Source of the DNA: Ascarosepion bandense
Taxonomy: Eukaryota > Mollusca > Cephalopoda > Sepiida > Sepiidae
Assembly (NCBI GenBank): GCA_037127315.1
Contig: JBBBDQ010000352.1
Location: forward strand, 810,001 to 874,000
Length of the DNA stretch: 64,000 nt
Reading direction: 5' to 3'
Below are positions 20,100 through 31,436 of the stretch, one piece after another (position 1 is the first letter of the stretch; each line of letters begins with the position of its first letter). Made by a program: the position numbers and the translations under genes. Below the pieces are notes generated by a model that saw only the letters and a program-made list of their open reading frames with translations, did no database searches and was not told where the DNA came from.

Positions 20100-20600
20100 C
20101 TTATGAATGAGTTTAGTAGCTGCTATTGCTCTTCCCACAATTGATAGGGGTTTCCTTCCTAATCTTTTATTTGAATAGTGTGAAATATCAGAATATTGAT
20201 TGTCATTGTTTTCTCTTAGAGTTGCATGTGCTATCCATTTTAGTTATTGCTGTTGTTGGTAGTCCACAAGTGATATGGTTTCTGTTATTTTGTACCAATC
20301 TTTGCTTCTCTCTTATTTAACATTATGTTTCTCTTTTATAATTTGTCAGTGATTGTCAGCATGTGTGTGTCCATGTAGCCTTGCATCCCAAACATTGAGC
20401 TTACATTCTTGTCTGCAGTGTTTAAGAGACTTCCCATCTCCTCTCTTGGGTGGCTGTTTATATAACTACATATAATATGGTTCTTTCTCCAAGCTTGCAA
20501 ACCAGGTACAGCTGGTTTGATTACATGAATCAGGACTAATGTCAACTCTACATCTGTCTTCCTTAATGGCCTGATGTGATATTAAGTGGAAAGTCTATTT
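20100..20600 (+). repeat. Repeat X fragment (paralogue of 27.3-28.2 kb without MITE)
   Basis: Matches 27295-28180 in sense, including GTTTATATAACTAC and ATATGGTTCTTTCTCC. It lacks the MITE present at 27654-28042 and therefore shows the empty insertion site. Confidence 0.8.
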
Positions 20601-20660
20601 TGATTTAAAGGCACGCACTAAAGAAGTGCTTGGTTTGTTACAATCCTTGACACTTATACA

Positions 20661-20822
20661 TAAAGATTCTTCTCACCCGAAAACGTCTTGCATCTTTAAA
20701 AGTTGACCATTTGTTGATGTATTGAATATTGTTACCACATCTGGTCTATTCAGTGCACTGATAAATAGTCAACTTGTAAATGTGCAAGACACGTTAAAGT
20801 GAGAAGAATTCTCTAGCGTAGC
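20661..20822. repeat. Short imperfect inverted repeat
   Basis: Left arm AAGATTCTTCTCACCCG, TCTTGCATCTTTAAAAGTTG and right arm complement (CAACTTGTAAATGTGCAAGA, GTGAGAAGAATTCTC) with about 40 bases between. Could be a small MITE or a hairpin transcript. No other copy is obvious here. Confidence 0.6.
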
Positions 20823-21023
20823 ACAATAAAACATCTTTCCTACCAGCAGGCTTAACAATTGGTCAGTCATTCCAGTTCATATTGAATATTATTGTATTTA
20901 GGGTGGGGACCACTAATTTATATAATTTTTTCTTATGTAAAATTTAATTCTAATTTTTAATCACAGAGCAAAAACATGTGCGAGCTATAGGGGTGAGAAA
21001 GAAACAAATTTTACAATTAAACT

Positions 21024-21345
21024 TTTTTTTAATAATCATTTCACCCCAAGCAAGGCAGTTTTACTGCCACTGGTGTGCAGGGGGTTACATAGGAGAATAA
21101 TGGTGGGAAAGAGGAACAAGTTATAGGGAGACAATTGGTAACAGAAGGGTGAGAATACTGGTGAAGACAGCTGATGAGCATAGAGTGGATGGAGAAAAGA
21201 ACATAACAGAAAGGATGTGAGTCAGAAAGATAAGAGATGGCAATTGATCTTACATTTAAATACTTAGAGATTGTAGCTGTTGGGGAAGCAAATATACAGA
21301 AGGGAGAAGTGTGAGAAAAGAAGCTGATAGAGTAGAAGTTGCAGT
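21024..21345 (-). mobile_element. 3' end of CR1-type LINE
   Basis: Starts with a T run and the complement of the LINE tail (ACCCCAAGCAAGGCAG, GTGCAGGGGGTTACATAG), then the 3' untranslated region and degraded C-terminal coding (TTTAAATACTTAGAGATTG). It separates repeat X sequence on its right (21425-21530). Confidence 0.8.
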
Positions 21346-21604
21346 TACATAATGGATAAACTGAAAGAAGTAATCACAAGTGGAAATCAAAAGTAGGTCT
21401 GTAGAAGAATGGATACATAATTTCAGTGTCAACTCATCTGCTGCTGTGAACATGCTTATACATTTACTTGCATTGCCTGCTGTAGACATACACATACATT
21501 TTCAGTACACCATGGATTATCAGCCCTAAGTTTTTGCTTCATAAACAAACATGCTTATTGCTATTTCAAAACCAGTGTAGGCATATAGCAGCATACAGTA
21601 CTTC

Positions 21605-24600
21605 TTTTTTATGTGCTGTGTCCCTTCAGAACATAGCCAACCATGGACTTCCACTTGGCTCTGTCTCTTGTTGCTCTCAGTACTTTTCCACTTTATATAT
21701 TTCTTAAACCTCGCTCTGCCATCCATTTCCTCGGGCCTATTAAGTATGTCTTGTGCTGCTTTTCTCTGTTTCACTCTCCTTTTAACTGTCTTGTGAGTAT
21801 TAAATTCTCCAGGCCCTCCTTCCTCATTATATGCCCCAGGAACATCATCTGTCTCTTCCTGATGTTAAATATGAGTTTTCTGCTTGTTTGAATCCTCTCC
21901 AACACCTCATTGTTGCTCAGGTGCTCAGTACATGGTATCCTCAGCATCTTTCTGTAAAACCACATTTCTGCTGCCTCAAGCCTCTCCTTCATCTTTGATA
22001 TCATCCAACGTTCACTGCCATACAGAAGGACAAATATCATATAGCAATCCAGCACTCTCTTCTTATGTGCTCAGTCCATGGTATCCTCAGCATCCTTCTG
22101 TAAAACCACATTTCTGCTGCCTCAAGCCTTTCCTTCATCCTTGATGAGATAATCCAACATTCACTTCCATATAGAAGGACAGATATCACATAACAGTCCA
22201 GCACTCTTTTGTTTCTAATGAAATTTTCCTGTTTCTCAGTGCTATGGTTGTTAGCTTTTAAAATGCGTCCTTGGTTATGCCAATGCATCTTTGGATCACA
22301 ATGTTGAATTTTCAGTCCTCTGTCAGAAAACTTCTCAGGTATTTAAATTTCGTTGCTTGATTAATTTTAGTTTCTCCAACCTGTAATTGGTATTTTAGGG
22401 TCTTCTTTTTGTTGATAATCATACACTCAGTTTTTCTTGAAATTTATGCTCAGTCCTTTCTTCTTGCTTTCTTTTGCTACCTTCTGTAGTAGGTCCTGCA
22501 TTTTCCTTTCCATGTTTGCTATCAGCACTGTGTTATCCGCATATCTAACATTGTTGCGATTGTGGCTGCCACTGACAAATCCTGGCAAGAATTTTATTTC
22601 TTTTAGAATTATTTCACTGTATAATTTAATTAGATCAGATGAGAAAACACGTCCTTGTCTTAAACCCCTTTCTATTTTTAAATCCCTACTGAATTCACAT
22701 CCTATCTGTGTGCAAGCAGTTTGCTGCCATTATAGATTCTTGATTATCATAACATTTTTTTTGAATGTCGAGGTTGTTGATTATTTCTAACAAGTCTTTA
22801 TGGTGTACTTTGTCAAACACCTTTGCGTAGTCTATAAAGCACAAATGAAGGCCCTTGTGCATGTTTTGCTCTTTCAGATAGCATTCTGAGCATGAATGTT
22901 ACATTCCTTATTCTGGTATCTTTAATGAAGCCACACTGATCTTGTCCTATCTCTGGATTGATTCTGCTGCACGTTTTGTTTATCAGAATTCGATTGATGA
23001 GTTTTGTTATGTGGCTCGTTAAACTGATTGTTTGGTGGAGTTCACATTCCTTTGAACCTGACTTTTTTGGTAGTGCTATAAAAATTGGTCTGTTTAAGTC
23101 CTCCAGTATGTATCTGCTGTTGTAGATTTTGTTTATTATTTCTGTGAGCCTGTCTTTGCCAAAGCCTTCTAAGGACATCAATATCTCCATTACAATCCTG
23201 TCTAGTCCTGCTGCTTTGTTTCTACTCAATTTAGCTACAGCAGATTCCACTTCAGTTTTTAATATTTAATCAGTTTTTATTTATTTTGGTCCATCTTGAT
23301 TCTTGTGTATACTTACCCATCTATAAAGTACTTTTTCTTTTTTAAATGTGAGTGTACCATCTTTTGCTTTTATTCATCCTGTTGCTGAGCAGATTTTTGT
23401 TTTGCTAATTCATCTTTCTTTAGCCTGTCTGCATTTGCTCTTTATTTTCTTGTGTAGTTTCTTTTATTCCATTCCTTATCTTGGCATTGTTTTCTGTCTC
23501 TTTTGCATCATGTCAAGAATTTCTTCAGTGATTCACTCGTTATTCTTCTGACATGCTTTTTCCTTTTGGATGATATTGTTTGCTGATGTCACTAGAGCTA
23601 CTCAGAATGTATCTCATTTTAAGCTTCCATTTCTAATTTGTGCTTCGTATTTTGTTTTGATATTCTCTGTATACATGTCCTGCAGGTTTAGGTCATTCAT
23701 TTGCAGTCTTCAGGCTGTGTTCTTCTTCTATGTGCCTTGTCCCTTCAGGACGTAGGCGATCATGTCCTTCCACATTTCCCTATCCCTGGTGGCTCTGAGC
23801 ACGCCTTCTCCTGTTTGTCATGCAATCCTCGTTCCATCATCCACCTCATTAGGTCCTTCAAATATGTTATCCGCTGCTTTCCCTTGTCTCTTTTTCCCTC
23901 TATCTGGCCTGTTAGTATCAGATTCTCCAAGCCCTCCTTCCTCATTGCATGTCCCAGGAACTTCAGCTGTCTCTTCCTGATGCTCAGTATTAATTTCTTT
24001 TTTGTTGCCATCATTTCCAAGACCTCATCATTGCTCTCATGCTCAATCCATGATATTCTCAGCATCCTTCTGTAGCTTCAAGTTTTTTCTTAGGTTTCTT
24101 CAATCTTTGTAGTTTTATCCTTAGTTTGCATACAACTGGTATGTGGTCGCTTCCAGAGTCAGCACTTGGGTAGGCTTTGTAGTGAAGTACTGCATCTCTG
24201 AATCTCTTTTGATAGTAATATAGTCAATTTGGTTCTTAATATCTCCTCCTGGACTTCCCCATGTCCATAGTATTCTTGGGTGCTCTTGGAACGAGATGCT
24301 GGTCATTATTTGGTCATTCACTGTGCACCATTGAACTCATTTCTCACCATGTACATTGTGGTGTTCTAGTCCAAAATTGCCAACCTTCTCTTCCTTAATC
24401 AACTTAGGCATTCAGATCACCCATGATAATTTTGATTTTTGGTTTGCACTGTTCCTTGGCATAATTGAGCATGGAGTAGAATTTTTTTTCTTCTGTACTT
24501 TTTGCTGTTGGTAAATAAATGATTACCAATATATTGGGAGGCCTCCCTTTCAGTTTAACTACTAGAATTCTTTCAGATATCTGGCTGTATCCCATAATGT

Positions 24601-24815
24601 ATTTCCTTGTCTTTTTATCCAGTATAACGCCAACTCCTTTTTCATTTCTCCTGCATGTATAATTCTGTGGTCATCAGTGATAAAGTCTCCATCTTTTGGC
24701 CATCATATTTCACATATGCCTAAAATTTTTGTGTTTAATCTCGTCATCTTCTGCTTCACATTTTCCAGCTGTCCGCAGTTGTTCATGGTTCTGATGTTTC
24801 ACGACCCAAGAGTTG
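21605..24815 (-). pseudogene. Nearly full-length RTE-type LINE ORF, broken
   Basis: Minus-strand order: endonuclease start (NIRTMNNCGQLENVKQKM near 24790, then ILGICEI), endonuclease core ILVVKLKGRPPNILVIIYLP and KIIMGDLNA (24404-24595), GDIKNQIDYITIKRD (24121-24321), a nested RTE fragment, the linker, reverse transcriptase fingers KAAGLDRIVMEIL and IFIALPKKSGSKEC (22813-23250), palm NNVRYADNTVLIANMERK (about 22535), and the C-terminal block. This is the APE endonuclease plus RT layout of the RTE clade. The catalytic YADD is YADN, several stops and shifts are present, and about 150 bases around MKERLEAAEMWFYRRMLRIP are duplicated in tandem (21915-22200). Not functional. Confidence 0.88.
23705..24076 (-). 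pseudogene. RTE C-terminal fragment nested in the RTE element
   Basis: Reads MLRISWIEHESNDEVLEMM, KRQLKFLGHAMRKEGLENL and ends GCACATAGAAGAAGAA on the minus strand. It lies between the endonuclease and linker of the surrounding copy, in the same orientation, and belongs to the same clade but a slightly different subfamily (closer to the copies at 10.4 and 58.7 kb). This dates the outer copy as older. Confidence 0.85.
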
Positions 24816-25437
24816 TTTTTTGTTTGGTGCAAACAGATGCAGGATAAACGTTTGGTAACACCTGTCACTCATGCCGTTACATTCTGGGTGAGGCATAAAT
24901 TTTGAGGAAATTTGTCACCTTTATGCTGCTAATGCTAACAGTTGCATGATAACTGTTCAGTGACACCTGGAGCACATGTCACTCTTTACCAGTCAGTGTT
25001 TTTAGGCTTAACCCCCACTTCATACTGTTAGGATTTATAATATTTTTGTGCAAGTCCATGAATATATACAGGAGGAATAGTGGAATCCAGTGACGTGGAG
25101 TCCTGGAGCAAATAAACTTGACTGAAGAAATAATGAATTCCTTCACCTTATATACAATTTTACTAGGCTCCAGATGAGTTTGTAGGAAAATTTCACAACA
25201 CTTACCTTTGCAATAAAATGTTTGATTGATCACAAATCAGCTAATTGGATATCGTATAATGAACCAAACATGGGAAGATGTTAGAAATATTCTCAGGTGC
25301 GATTTCAAAATTGTCTTGTAATGAAATGTACAATAATTATTTAACCAACCGCTGCCGAGAAAATTGTAGTTCTTTTACACACTGAATTATATGTTTGCAT
25401 GCATATATAAATGTGTAAACTGCACAAATACACTGAT
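24816..25437. other. Intergenic, nothing recognised
   Basis: May include the 5' untranslated region of the RTE element. The frame at 24979-25233 (minus) has no motif. Confidence 0.5.
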
Positions 25438-25800
25438 TCTCATCTGATCACCAAAGTTAAGCAACATTGAGCCTGGTCAGTATTTTAATGAGAATGAGTG
25501 TTGTGGTGCAGTGGATATCAACTCAGAACATGAAATTGGGGAGCCAAGTTCAAATTCCATGTGAATTTGTTGCATTCACTTATGTGCAGATACCCTTGGG
25601 AAAGGCATGAATCTGTCTCTTCCCTTTAGTTATGGGTTGAATAACAGGACAGATTGGGTTCTCTAGCCTTGGCTGGTAACCAGTCTACCACAGAAAGTAA
25701 TGACAACCTACTGCAAGATAATCTTCTACCTAGTCAGTCATGTCTCTTTAGAGACATGATTATCCAAGTGTATATCATATATGGCACTTAACTGACTGAC
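25438..25800 (+). mobile_element. Composite 5S-tRNA SINE, 5S head truncated
   Basis: GATCACCAAAGTTAAGCAAC and GAGCCTGGTCAGTATTT (5S box A region) run directly into GTTGTGGTGCAGTGGATATC (tRNA A box) and the family S body ending GGCACTTAACTGACTG. The 3' half of 5S and the linker are missing, so the fusion differs from that at 3363. The body here is that of family S, not of the 5S element at 39241, showing that 5S heads occur with both bodies. Confidence 0.8.
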
Positions 25801-25865
25801 ACCAATAATAGACTGTGATATGGCTTTCAAATATGAAGATAAGGAATAGGATAATCATGTCATGT

Positions 25866-25867
<2 letters not shown>

Positions 25868-25903
<36 letters not shown>
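25868..25903. repeat. (AT)n microsatellite
   Basis: Pure AT dinucleotide run at the outer edge of the W repeat. Confidence 0.95.
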
Positions 25904-25904
<1 letters not shown>

Positions 25905-25959
25905 CACATAACATGATACAAGCCTTCCCTCAACAAATCAACATAAAAAAACCTAAGCC

Positions 25960-26465
25960 ATACACTAAATTTGAACACGATAAAAAAAAAAAATTACAAA
26001 CTGTTGCAAAAAATTGCATTTCAAAAACAAAAAGAACTAGAAAATCTGTAAAATAGAATTGAATCAAAATCGCTAAAAAACAATTTTGAAGTATAAAAAT
26101 GAAATCAAATTTTACATGTCAGTGTAAAAAGATTTTATGACCAATGAAAGGTGACTCATGAAACTTAATGTGTGAGTGTAGTAAAAAAAAAAGCAAAACC
26201 AACAAACATGCAAGAATATGAACTTTCTGACCTGTTCACCACTTATCTCTATATATACACACGATACTTTGGCATCAGGAAAACAGATCTTGATTTGTAA
26301 AGTCACAAGTTTATTTGCCTGAAGAGAGTTAACTTTAGATTCAAAATGTGTGTAGCGACACAAATACCATGATGGATATTTAACATATCATACAAAAAGC
26401 AAATAATATTAATAATAATAATAACAACAATAAATTAACACTTTAAACAAAATGTTCATGACGCC
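25960..26465 (-). repeat. Dispersed repeat W, copy 1
   Basis: Its minus strand matches 41270-41790 over about 500 bases with many substitutions (for example GTATTTGTGTCGCTACAC, TCAGGCAAATAAACTTG, GGTCAGAAAGTTCATA). A minus-strand frame (26112-26363) overlaps the matching plus-strand frame at 41258-41515, but their proteins are not clearly alike in phase. Both copies have a TA tract at one end. Class unknown. Confidence 0.65.
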
Positions 26466-27179
26466 TGCACTTTTTTCTTTTATATACATACATATATATA
26501 TATGATTTTAATTGAAGTAAAGGACAGGTCTTTTTTGAGACTGGTAAATTAGATTACTGAAGAGATCCAGGGTAGAAGCAAAATCCCTGGAGGTATTCAA
26601 CAGGTAAGCAAGAAGATATCTCTTGGCATAGTAATCTCCAATGATCAATTGAAACTTGTATACAGTCCCTGTTGGCTGGCCAGTATGGGTCAGACAAGGA
26701 AGTGGCCTATTGAATCAAGACTAATGGATTTCTTCTATTGATTGCTGGCCATTAAAGATATAACTGGCTAATTTGGTTTTGCTTTAAAAGCAACAAAGTA
26801 AGAAGATAATGTCATTGTGTTATGTAAAACAAACAGTGTACATCTTGACCGTCTACTAGACTTTGTTGTAATGGTCAATATGTTTGTTGATGTCAGATGA
26901 AAAGCTCTTAGAGTGTAAAGTGACTCTCAGTAGGGAAATAAAATCAGTTGGTGGTTTCTCTTTAATTTCTTTTCCTTTTTTTTGCACCAACAGCTATCTC
27001 GGTTTTACAGCCTGCAATTCTTTCTCTGATCTTGAATCCTGAGTGTAATAAAATCATTGTGCCATTTAATGGAGGACTTGAGAATTAGTTGCTCTTATTT
27101 AGCATGACATTATATCTCACTTTTGTACTCATAATTCTGTAGCATCACTTCAAAATGTTCAAAGACAGACGGTCTTCAA
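26466..27179. other. Intergenic, nothing recognised
   Basis: A short TATATACATACATATA stretch at 26480; no gene or element otherwise assigned. Confidence 0.5.
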
Positions 27180-28180
27180 CAAGATCTGCTGGATTCACTT
27201 GCTTAATGCTATTTTTAAACATTAATCTTCAAAAATAGTTGCATGCAGTTGACTGTTTAGATATTTCATCCACCTGAAAGTAAATCTCACTAGGCTATTT
27301 ATGAACATGAGTTTAGTAGCTGTTATCGCTCTTTACAGTATTGATGAGGGTTTCTTTCCTAATCTTTTATTTAAATAGTGTGGAATATCAGCATATTGAT
27401 TATGTCATTGTTTTCTCTTTGATTTGCATGTGCTATCCATTTTAACTGTTGCTGCTCTTGGTAGTTCACAAGTGATCTGGTTTTTATGATTTGATAGAGT
27501 TCTTTGATTCTCTCTTATTTAACGTTGTTATATTTCCAATTGTAATTTGTTAATGACTATCAGCAAGTGTGTGCATGCAGCACTGCATCCTAAAACATTG
27601 AGAATACATTCTTGTCTGCAGTGTTTGAGAGACTGCCCATTTCCTATCTGATGTACACTACCAGCCATAATGATTAGGCCACCCCAGTTTTTTAAAAGAA
27701 ATTATGTATTTCATACTATTTTTAGTGAATAATTCAAAATGCAAATAGATTGGTTCTTTTGTTATTATTACTTTGCAAAATTTTACAAGGCAAGGAAGCA
27801 AAGATGAACTTGTCTGAACCACCCGAAATTTTCTTCATTCCTGCATTGATGAAACTGCAATATAGGTAATTATTAAATATTTATAAATTAATTTGATGCA
27901 CATGTTATTGTGCAGTATTAACAAAAGAACCATTCTATTTTCATTTACAATTATTCACTTGGCAATAAATACTAAAAAGTAGTATGAAATATATCATTTT
28001 TTAAAACACTTGGGTGGGCTCATAATTATGGCCGGTAGTATAGGTTTTTATATAACTACACGTCATATGGTTCTTTCTCCATGCTTGCAACCCAGGTACA
28101 ACTTGGCTACATGAATCAGGACTGTCTCCCTTGATGGTCTGTTGTGATATTGAAAGCAAAGTCTGTTCTGATCTGGAGTG
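27180..28180 (+). repeat. Repeat X fragment carrying a MITE
   Basis: Sense match to 20100-20600 and to the complement of 17.4-18.3 kb (TAGTTGCATGCAGTTGACTG, GATGAGGGTTTCTTTCC). It is split at 27654-28042 by the MITE. Confidence 0.78.
27654..28042. mobile_element. Mariner-type MITE, copy 1
   Basis: Palindromic element starting TA-CACTACCAGCCATAATG and ending CATAATTATGGCCGGTAGTA-TA, with long complementary arms (left AGGCCACCCCAGTTTT, right AAAACACTTGGGTGGGCT). TA dinucleotides at both ends fit a Tc1/mariner target. The paralogous empty site is at about 20452. No coding capacity; a related transposase would have to act in trans. Confidence 0.88.
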
Positions 28181-28639
28181 AGGTACACATTGAACAAATG
28201 CTTGCCATTAAGATGTAAAGTTCAAATCTGAGCAAGAAAAGAATAAATATTTTAGCAGAATACCACACTAATGCACAATTTATATACCGCATGATAACAT
28301 TAATTTTTCTTTTTAACTGTTATTCAGCAAATAGAAAGCTAGAGAGCCCTACAAGGTAGTGGGCTACTGATTGAGGTTATTGTATGAAAAGAAGGAAAAG
28401 AATAAGTGATAACGATAAAACAATTGACCCTGTGGGATAGGAATTTAAGAAAAAATGAGAAAATACAGAAAATTGTGTGAGTGGAAAAACAAAGGTATCT
28501 GCAATTTTTGACATTTGTGGAATTTCTATAATCCTCAGCTTGTATTCATAAATATGAATTTCACTTAAAATTAAGAAACAGATTTCAATCTTAGCTCCAC
28601 TGGATGAGAATATGTCTTAAAAAATGATTGATAGTGTAG

Positions 28640-29400
28640 AGGATAAGAAATTAATTAAAATCAACCTTCTTCACTTTTACAAAAATTCACACTGAATTGT
28701 GAAATTCTAGTTTTTCCCAAATAGAAAAAGGATTGACCATGTGCTTAAAGAAAAAGTCAAAACCGGATTTCACAAGTAGGTGTTAAATTGATTTTTGACC
28801 AATGGGAGCGAATTGCATGACCTAGAAGATTTAGCAATCTAGTGCGAAAAATCTAATTACAATAAAAAAACTTTGATCAGACCAGTGCCAGTCACTCAGA
28901 TGGGAGCAGCAAGAGACACAGCTAAAATGTAATGAGAGAAGCTTCAAGTCAACTAGGACATTCATTCTATTTGTCTTTTCTTTCTTGTGTGCTGATTCCT
29001 TTTACTTCTTCTTCTCCATTCAAAGACATTTTTACTGAACAAACACCAATATATACATACGTACGTAAGCATAAACTAATATTTTCTACAAATCTTGATA
29101 CCTTTAACTTTCACATTGAACATTCTGCGAATTCTTGATATTCTTTCCTTTTAAGAAATCTCTATTTTAAAATGAAAAATGTATATTTTATTCTGACACT
29201 ATTCTGTACTAATCCACACATCCCAACCGGCTACCAACCTTCTGATGAAAACGAAAAAAACCTTCTGATAATTCTGATGATAATTCTGCATAAAACTTGA
29301 AAGCTCTAGGGAGTTTGGTTATGTCTGACACAAGGCCGAATTAATAACTATTAACCATTCCCCTTATGGCTTCAACCCTACACTTGAAGAGGATAAAATT
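28640..29400 (+). repeat. Dispersed repeat Y, copy 1
   Basis: Directly repeated at 31437-31790 plus 33356-33740 (phrases GGATTGACCATGTGCTTAAA, ATGTAATGAGAGAAGCTTCA, TTTTCTACAAATCTTGATAC). The pair, about 730 bases each and about 2.8 kb apart in the same orientation, could be LTRs of a degraded element, but TG...CA ends and a primer site are not visible. Confidence 0.7.
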
Positions 29401-29539
29401 AGCAATAGGGAAAGCATTCTCTCGGGAGTCTGTTTAACAAATTAATGGTTGATGAGAATAATCTTTCCTGATAGAAGTTTCTCCTTACAAATGAATAAGT
29501 ATGATTTGCCCCTGAATATGTGAAGGCCTGAACTGGTGG

Positions 29540-29765
29540 AACTAATGAATTTTGTTTATTAGCATATTTACCATGGAAATACCAACAAAGAATTGTAATG
29601 TTTCTTCTGTGAGAAAAGGTATTTACTTTATTGTATTTTTGAAAGGAAAAAGAACTAATGAATCTTGCTTATTAGAATATTTACCATGGAAATACCAACA
29701 AAGAATTGTAATGTTTCTTCTGTGAGAAAAGGTATTTACTTTATTGTATTTTTGAAAGGAAAAAG
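29540..29765. repeat. 113-bp tandem duplication
   Basis: Two nearly identical units containing TTTACCATGGAAATACCAAC and GAAAGGAAAAAGAA. Differences are a few bases (TTTTGTTTATTAGC versus TCTTGCTTATTAGA), so it is recent. Confidence 0.95.
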
Positions 29766-29869
29766 AATCTTGACCAAGCAATACATGCATTAGTTTTATG
29801 AGCAATAGTTTAGTGTTCGAGATAATTTACTACTTTTTAAAAGATTGTTTAAACGCACAATAATGATAA

Positions 29870-31436
29870 CATCAGCTGTTTCCTTATAAAGAAATATCCA
29901 ATACTCACTGACTGAGGAGCTATTACTACTCAGATTTCTGAAATCTTCTTAAAACAATTTTTCAGAAAAAGATTTCTCAAATCCAGTTATCACAGTTTCC
30001 ATTATCAATGGGACTTACTTCCTAAACATTAACTGATACTTTTCTTTCCAGTGTTGTTTGAAGTATTGGGGGGAAGTCAGTATCTTGATGATGCCAGTAT
30101 TTTCTCTTACAGTTAAACTGTATTTTTTAAAACAATTTTTCAAGAAAATTTCTCAAGTCCAATAGCAGCTATTGCTCTTTCCAGTATTAATGGGGGTTTC
30201 CTTCTTAACCTTTTATTTAAAGTAGAGTGGAAGGTCAACATCTCCATTATGTAGTTATTTTCTCTATCAGTTATAAAATCTTTCTCTTAAAACGATTTTT
30301 CAGAAAAATAGGTTTCTCAATTTCAGTTATCATAATTAGTAGGATTTACTTCCCAATCATTAACTGCTATTGTTCATTCCAATGTTGATGAAAGTTTACT
30401 TCTTAACTTTTTGATTGAATTAGTGTGGTACATCAAGTTCTTGATTATGTCATTTTCTCTTTAAGTTAGAAGTGATATCCAATTTAATTGTTGCTGTTGT
30501 TGAAAGTCCTTAAGTGATGTCGTTTCTGTCATTTGGTACACTTCTTTGCTTGTGAATTATGGTTTTTGACAAGATCTGCAAGATTCCCTTGCTTAATGCC
30601 TATTTAAACATTGGTCTTAGAAAATAGCTGAATGCAGTTGTTTAGGTATTTCATCCATATGAAAGTTAATCTGATGAACCGATTTAAAAACATGACTCAA
30701 GTTTCAAGTGTTTTGGTTTTGTAGCAATTTGTTGCGTTGGGAAAAACTATCTCTGCTACAGTTTGTTCCATGTTTTGTTTTTCTTCTCATCTATTAAATC
30801 AGTTTGTTAAATGCATGGACAAAGATGAACAGCGTTAGGATAAATAGAAAGTGGGACATGCTGAGAATAAATGGATTTATGAGTAAACACTGAGAAAGGA
30901 CAGAGGGATAAAAAGGAGAAAAAATATCCAAATACAGAAACATTTTAGGATGAAGAAGGTGAAAAGCAAAGATTGGGTCCTGAAATGTTTTTGATAGTCA
31001 TTGATCAAAATTGTCAGTTTTCATCTTCTCTGCCGAGAGAAAACTTGTCAGGCTACAAAGCTCACTGAAAGGAACCAAGAAAAAAATCATTATTTAATAT
31101 TTTGGTTTTGTAGCAACTTGGAGTGTTGGGAAAAACTATCTCTGGTGTAGCCTATTCCATGTTTCTTTAATTTCTATACTAAAATTGTTAGAACCGATCC
31201 ATACATTGTGGTATTTTAGCGGCTTAATCAAAGACTACAGCAAGCTGATATTTAAAAATTTTTGGACAATGGTTAATATTGATTAAATATTTTTACTTAT
31301 ACATTTACTTGCATTACCTGCTGTAGACATACATTTTCAGCACCCCATCAAACGTGGCCCTTAAGTGTTTGCCTTATAAACTAACTAGAGTTTAGTGCTA
31401 TTTCAAAAGCAGTGTAGACATATAGTAGTGTAGCAG
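29870..31436 (-). repeat. Dispersed repeat X, long inverted copy
   Basis: Reverse complement of 16.5-17.8 kb, with the same order of subsegments including repeated TTTTTCAGAAAAA and GTCATTTTCTCTTTAAGTTA blocks at its left part. Identity by eye is high over more than 1.2 kb. No coding region. Confidence 0.78.

Noticed and set aside
20661..20822. microRNA precursor hairpin
   Set aside because: Arms are too long and separated by about 40 bases with no sign of a conserved mature segment; a small MITE is more likely.
29236..29256. Hammerhead-like CTGATGA followed by CGAAA
   Set aside because: Only three bases separate the boxes, so no stem II can form; it lies in a local CTTCTGATAATTCTGATGAT repeat.
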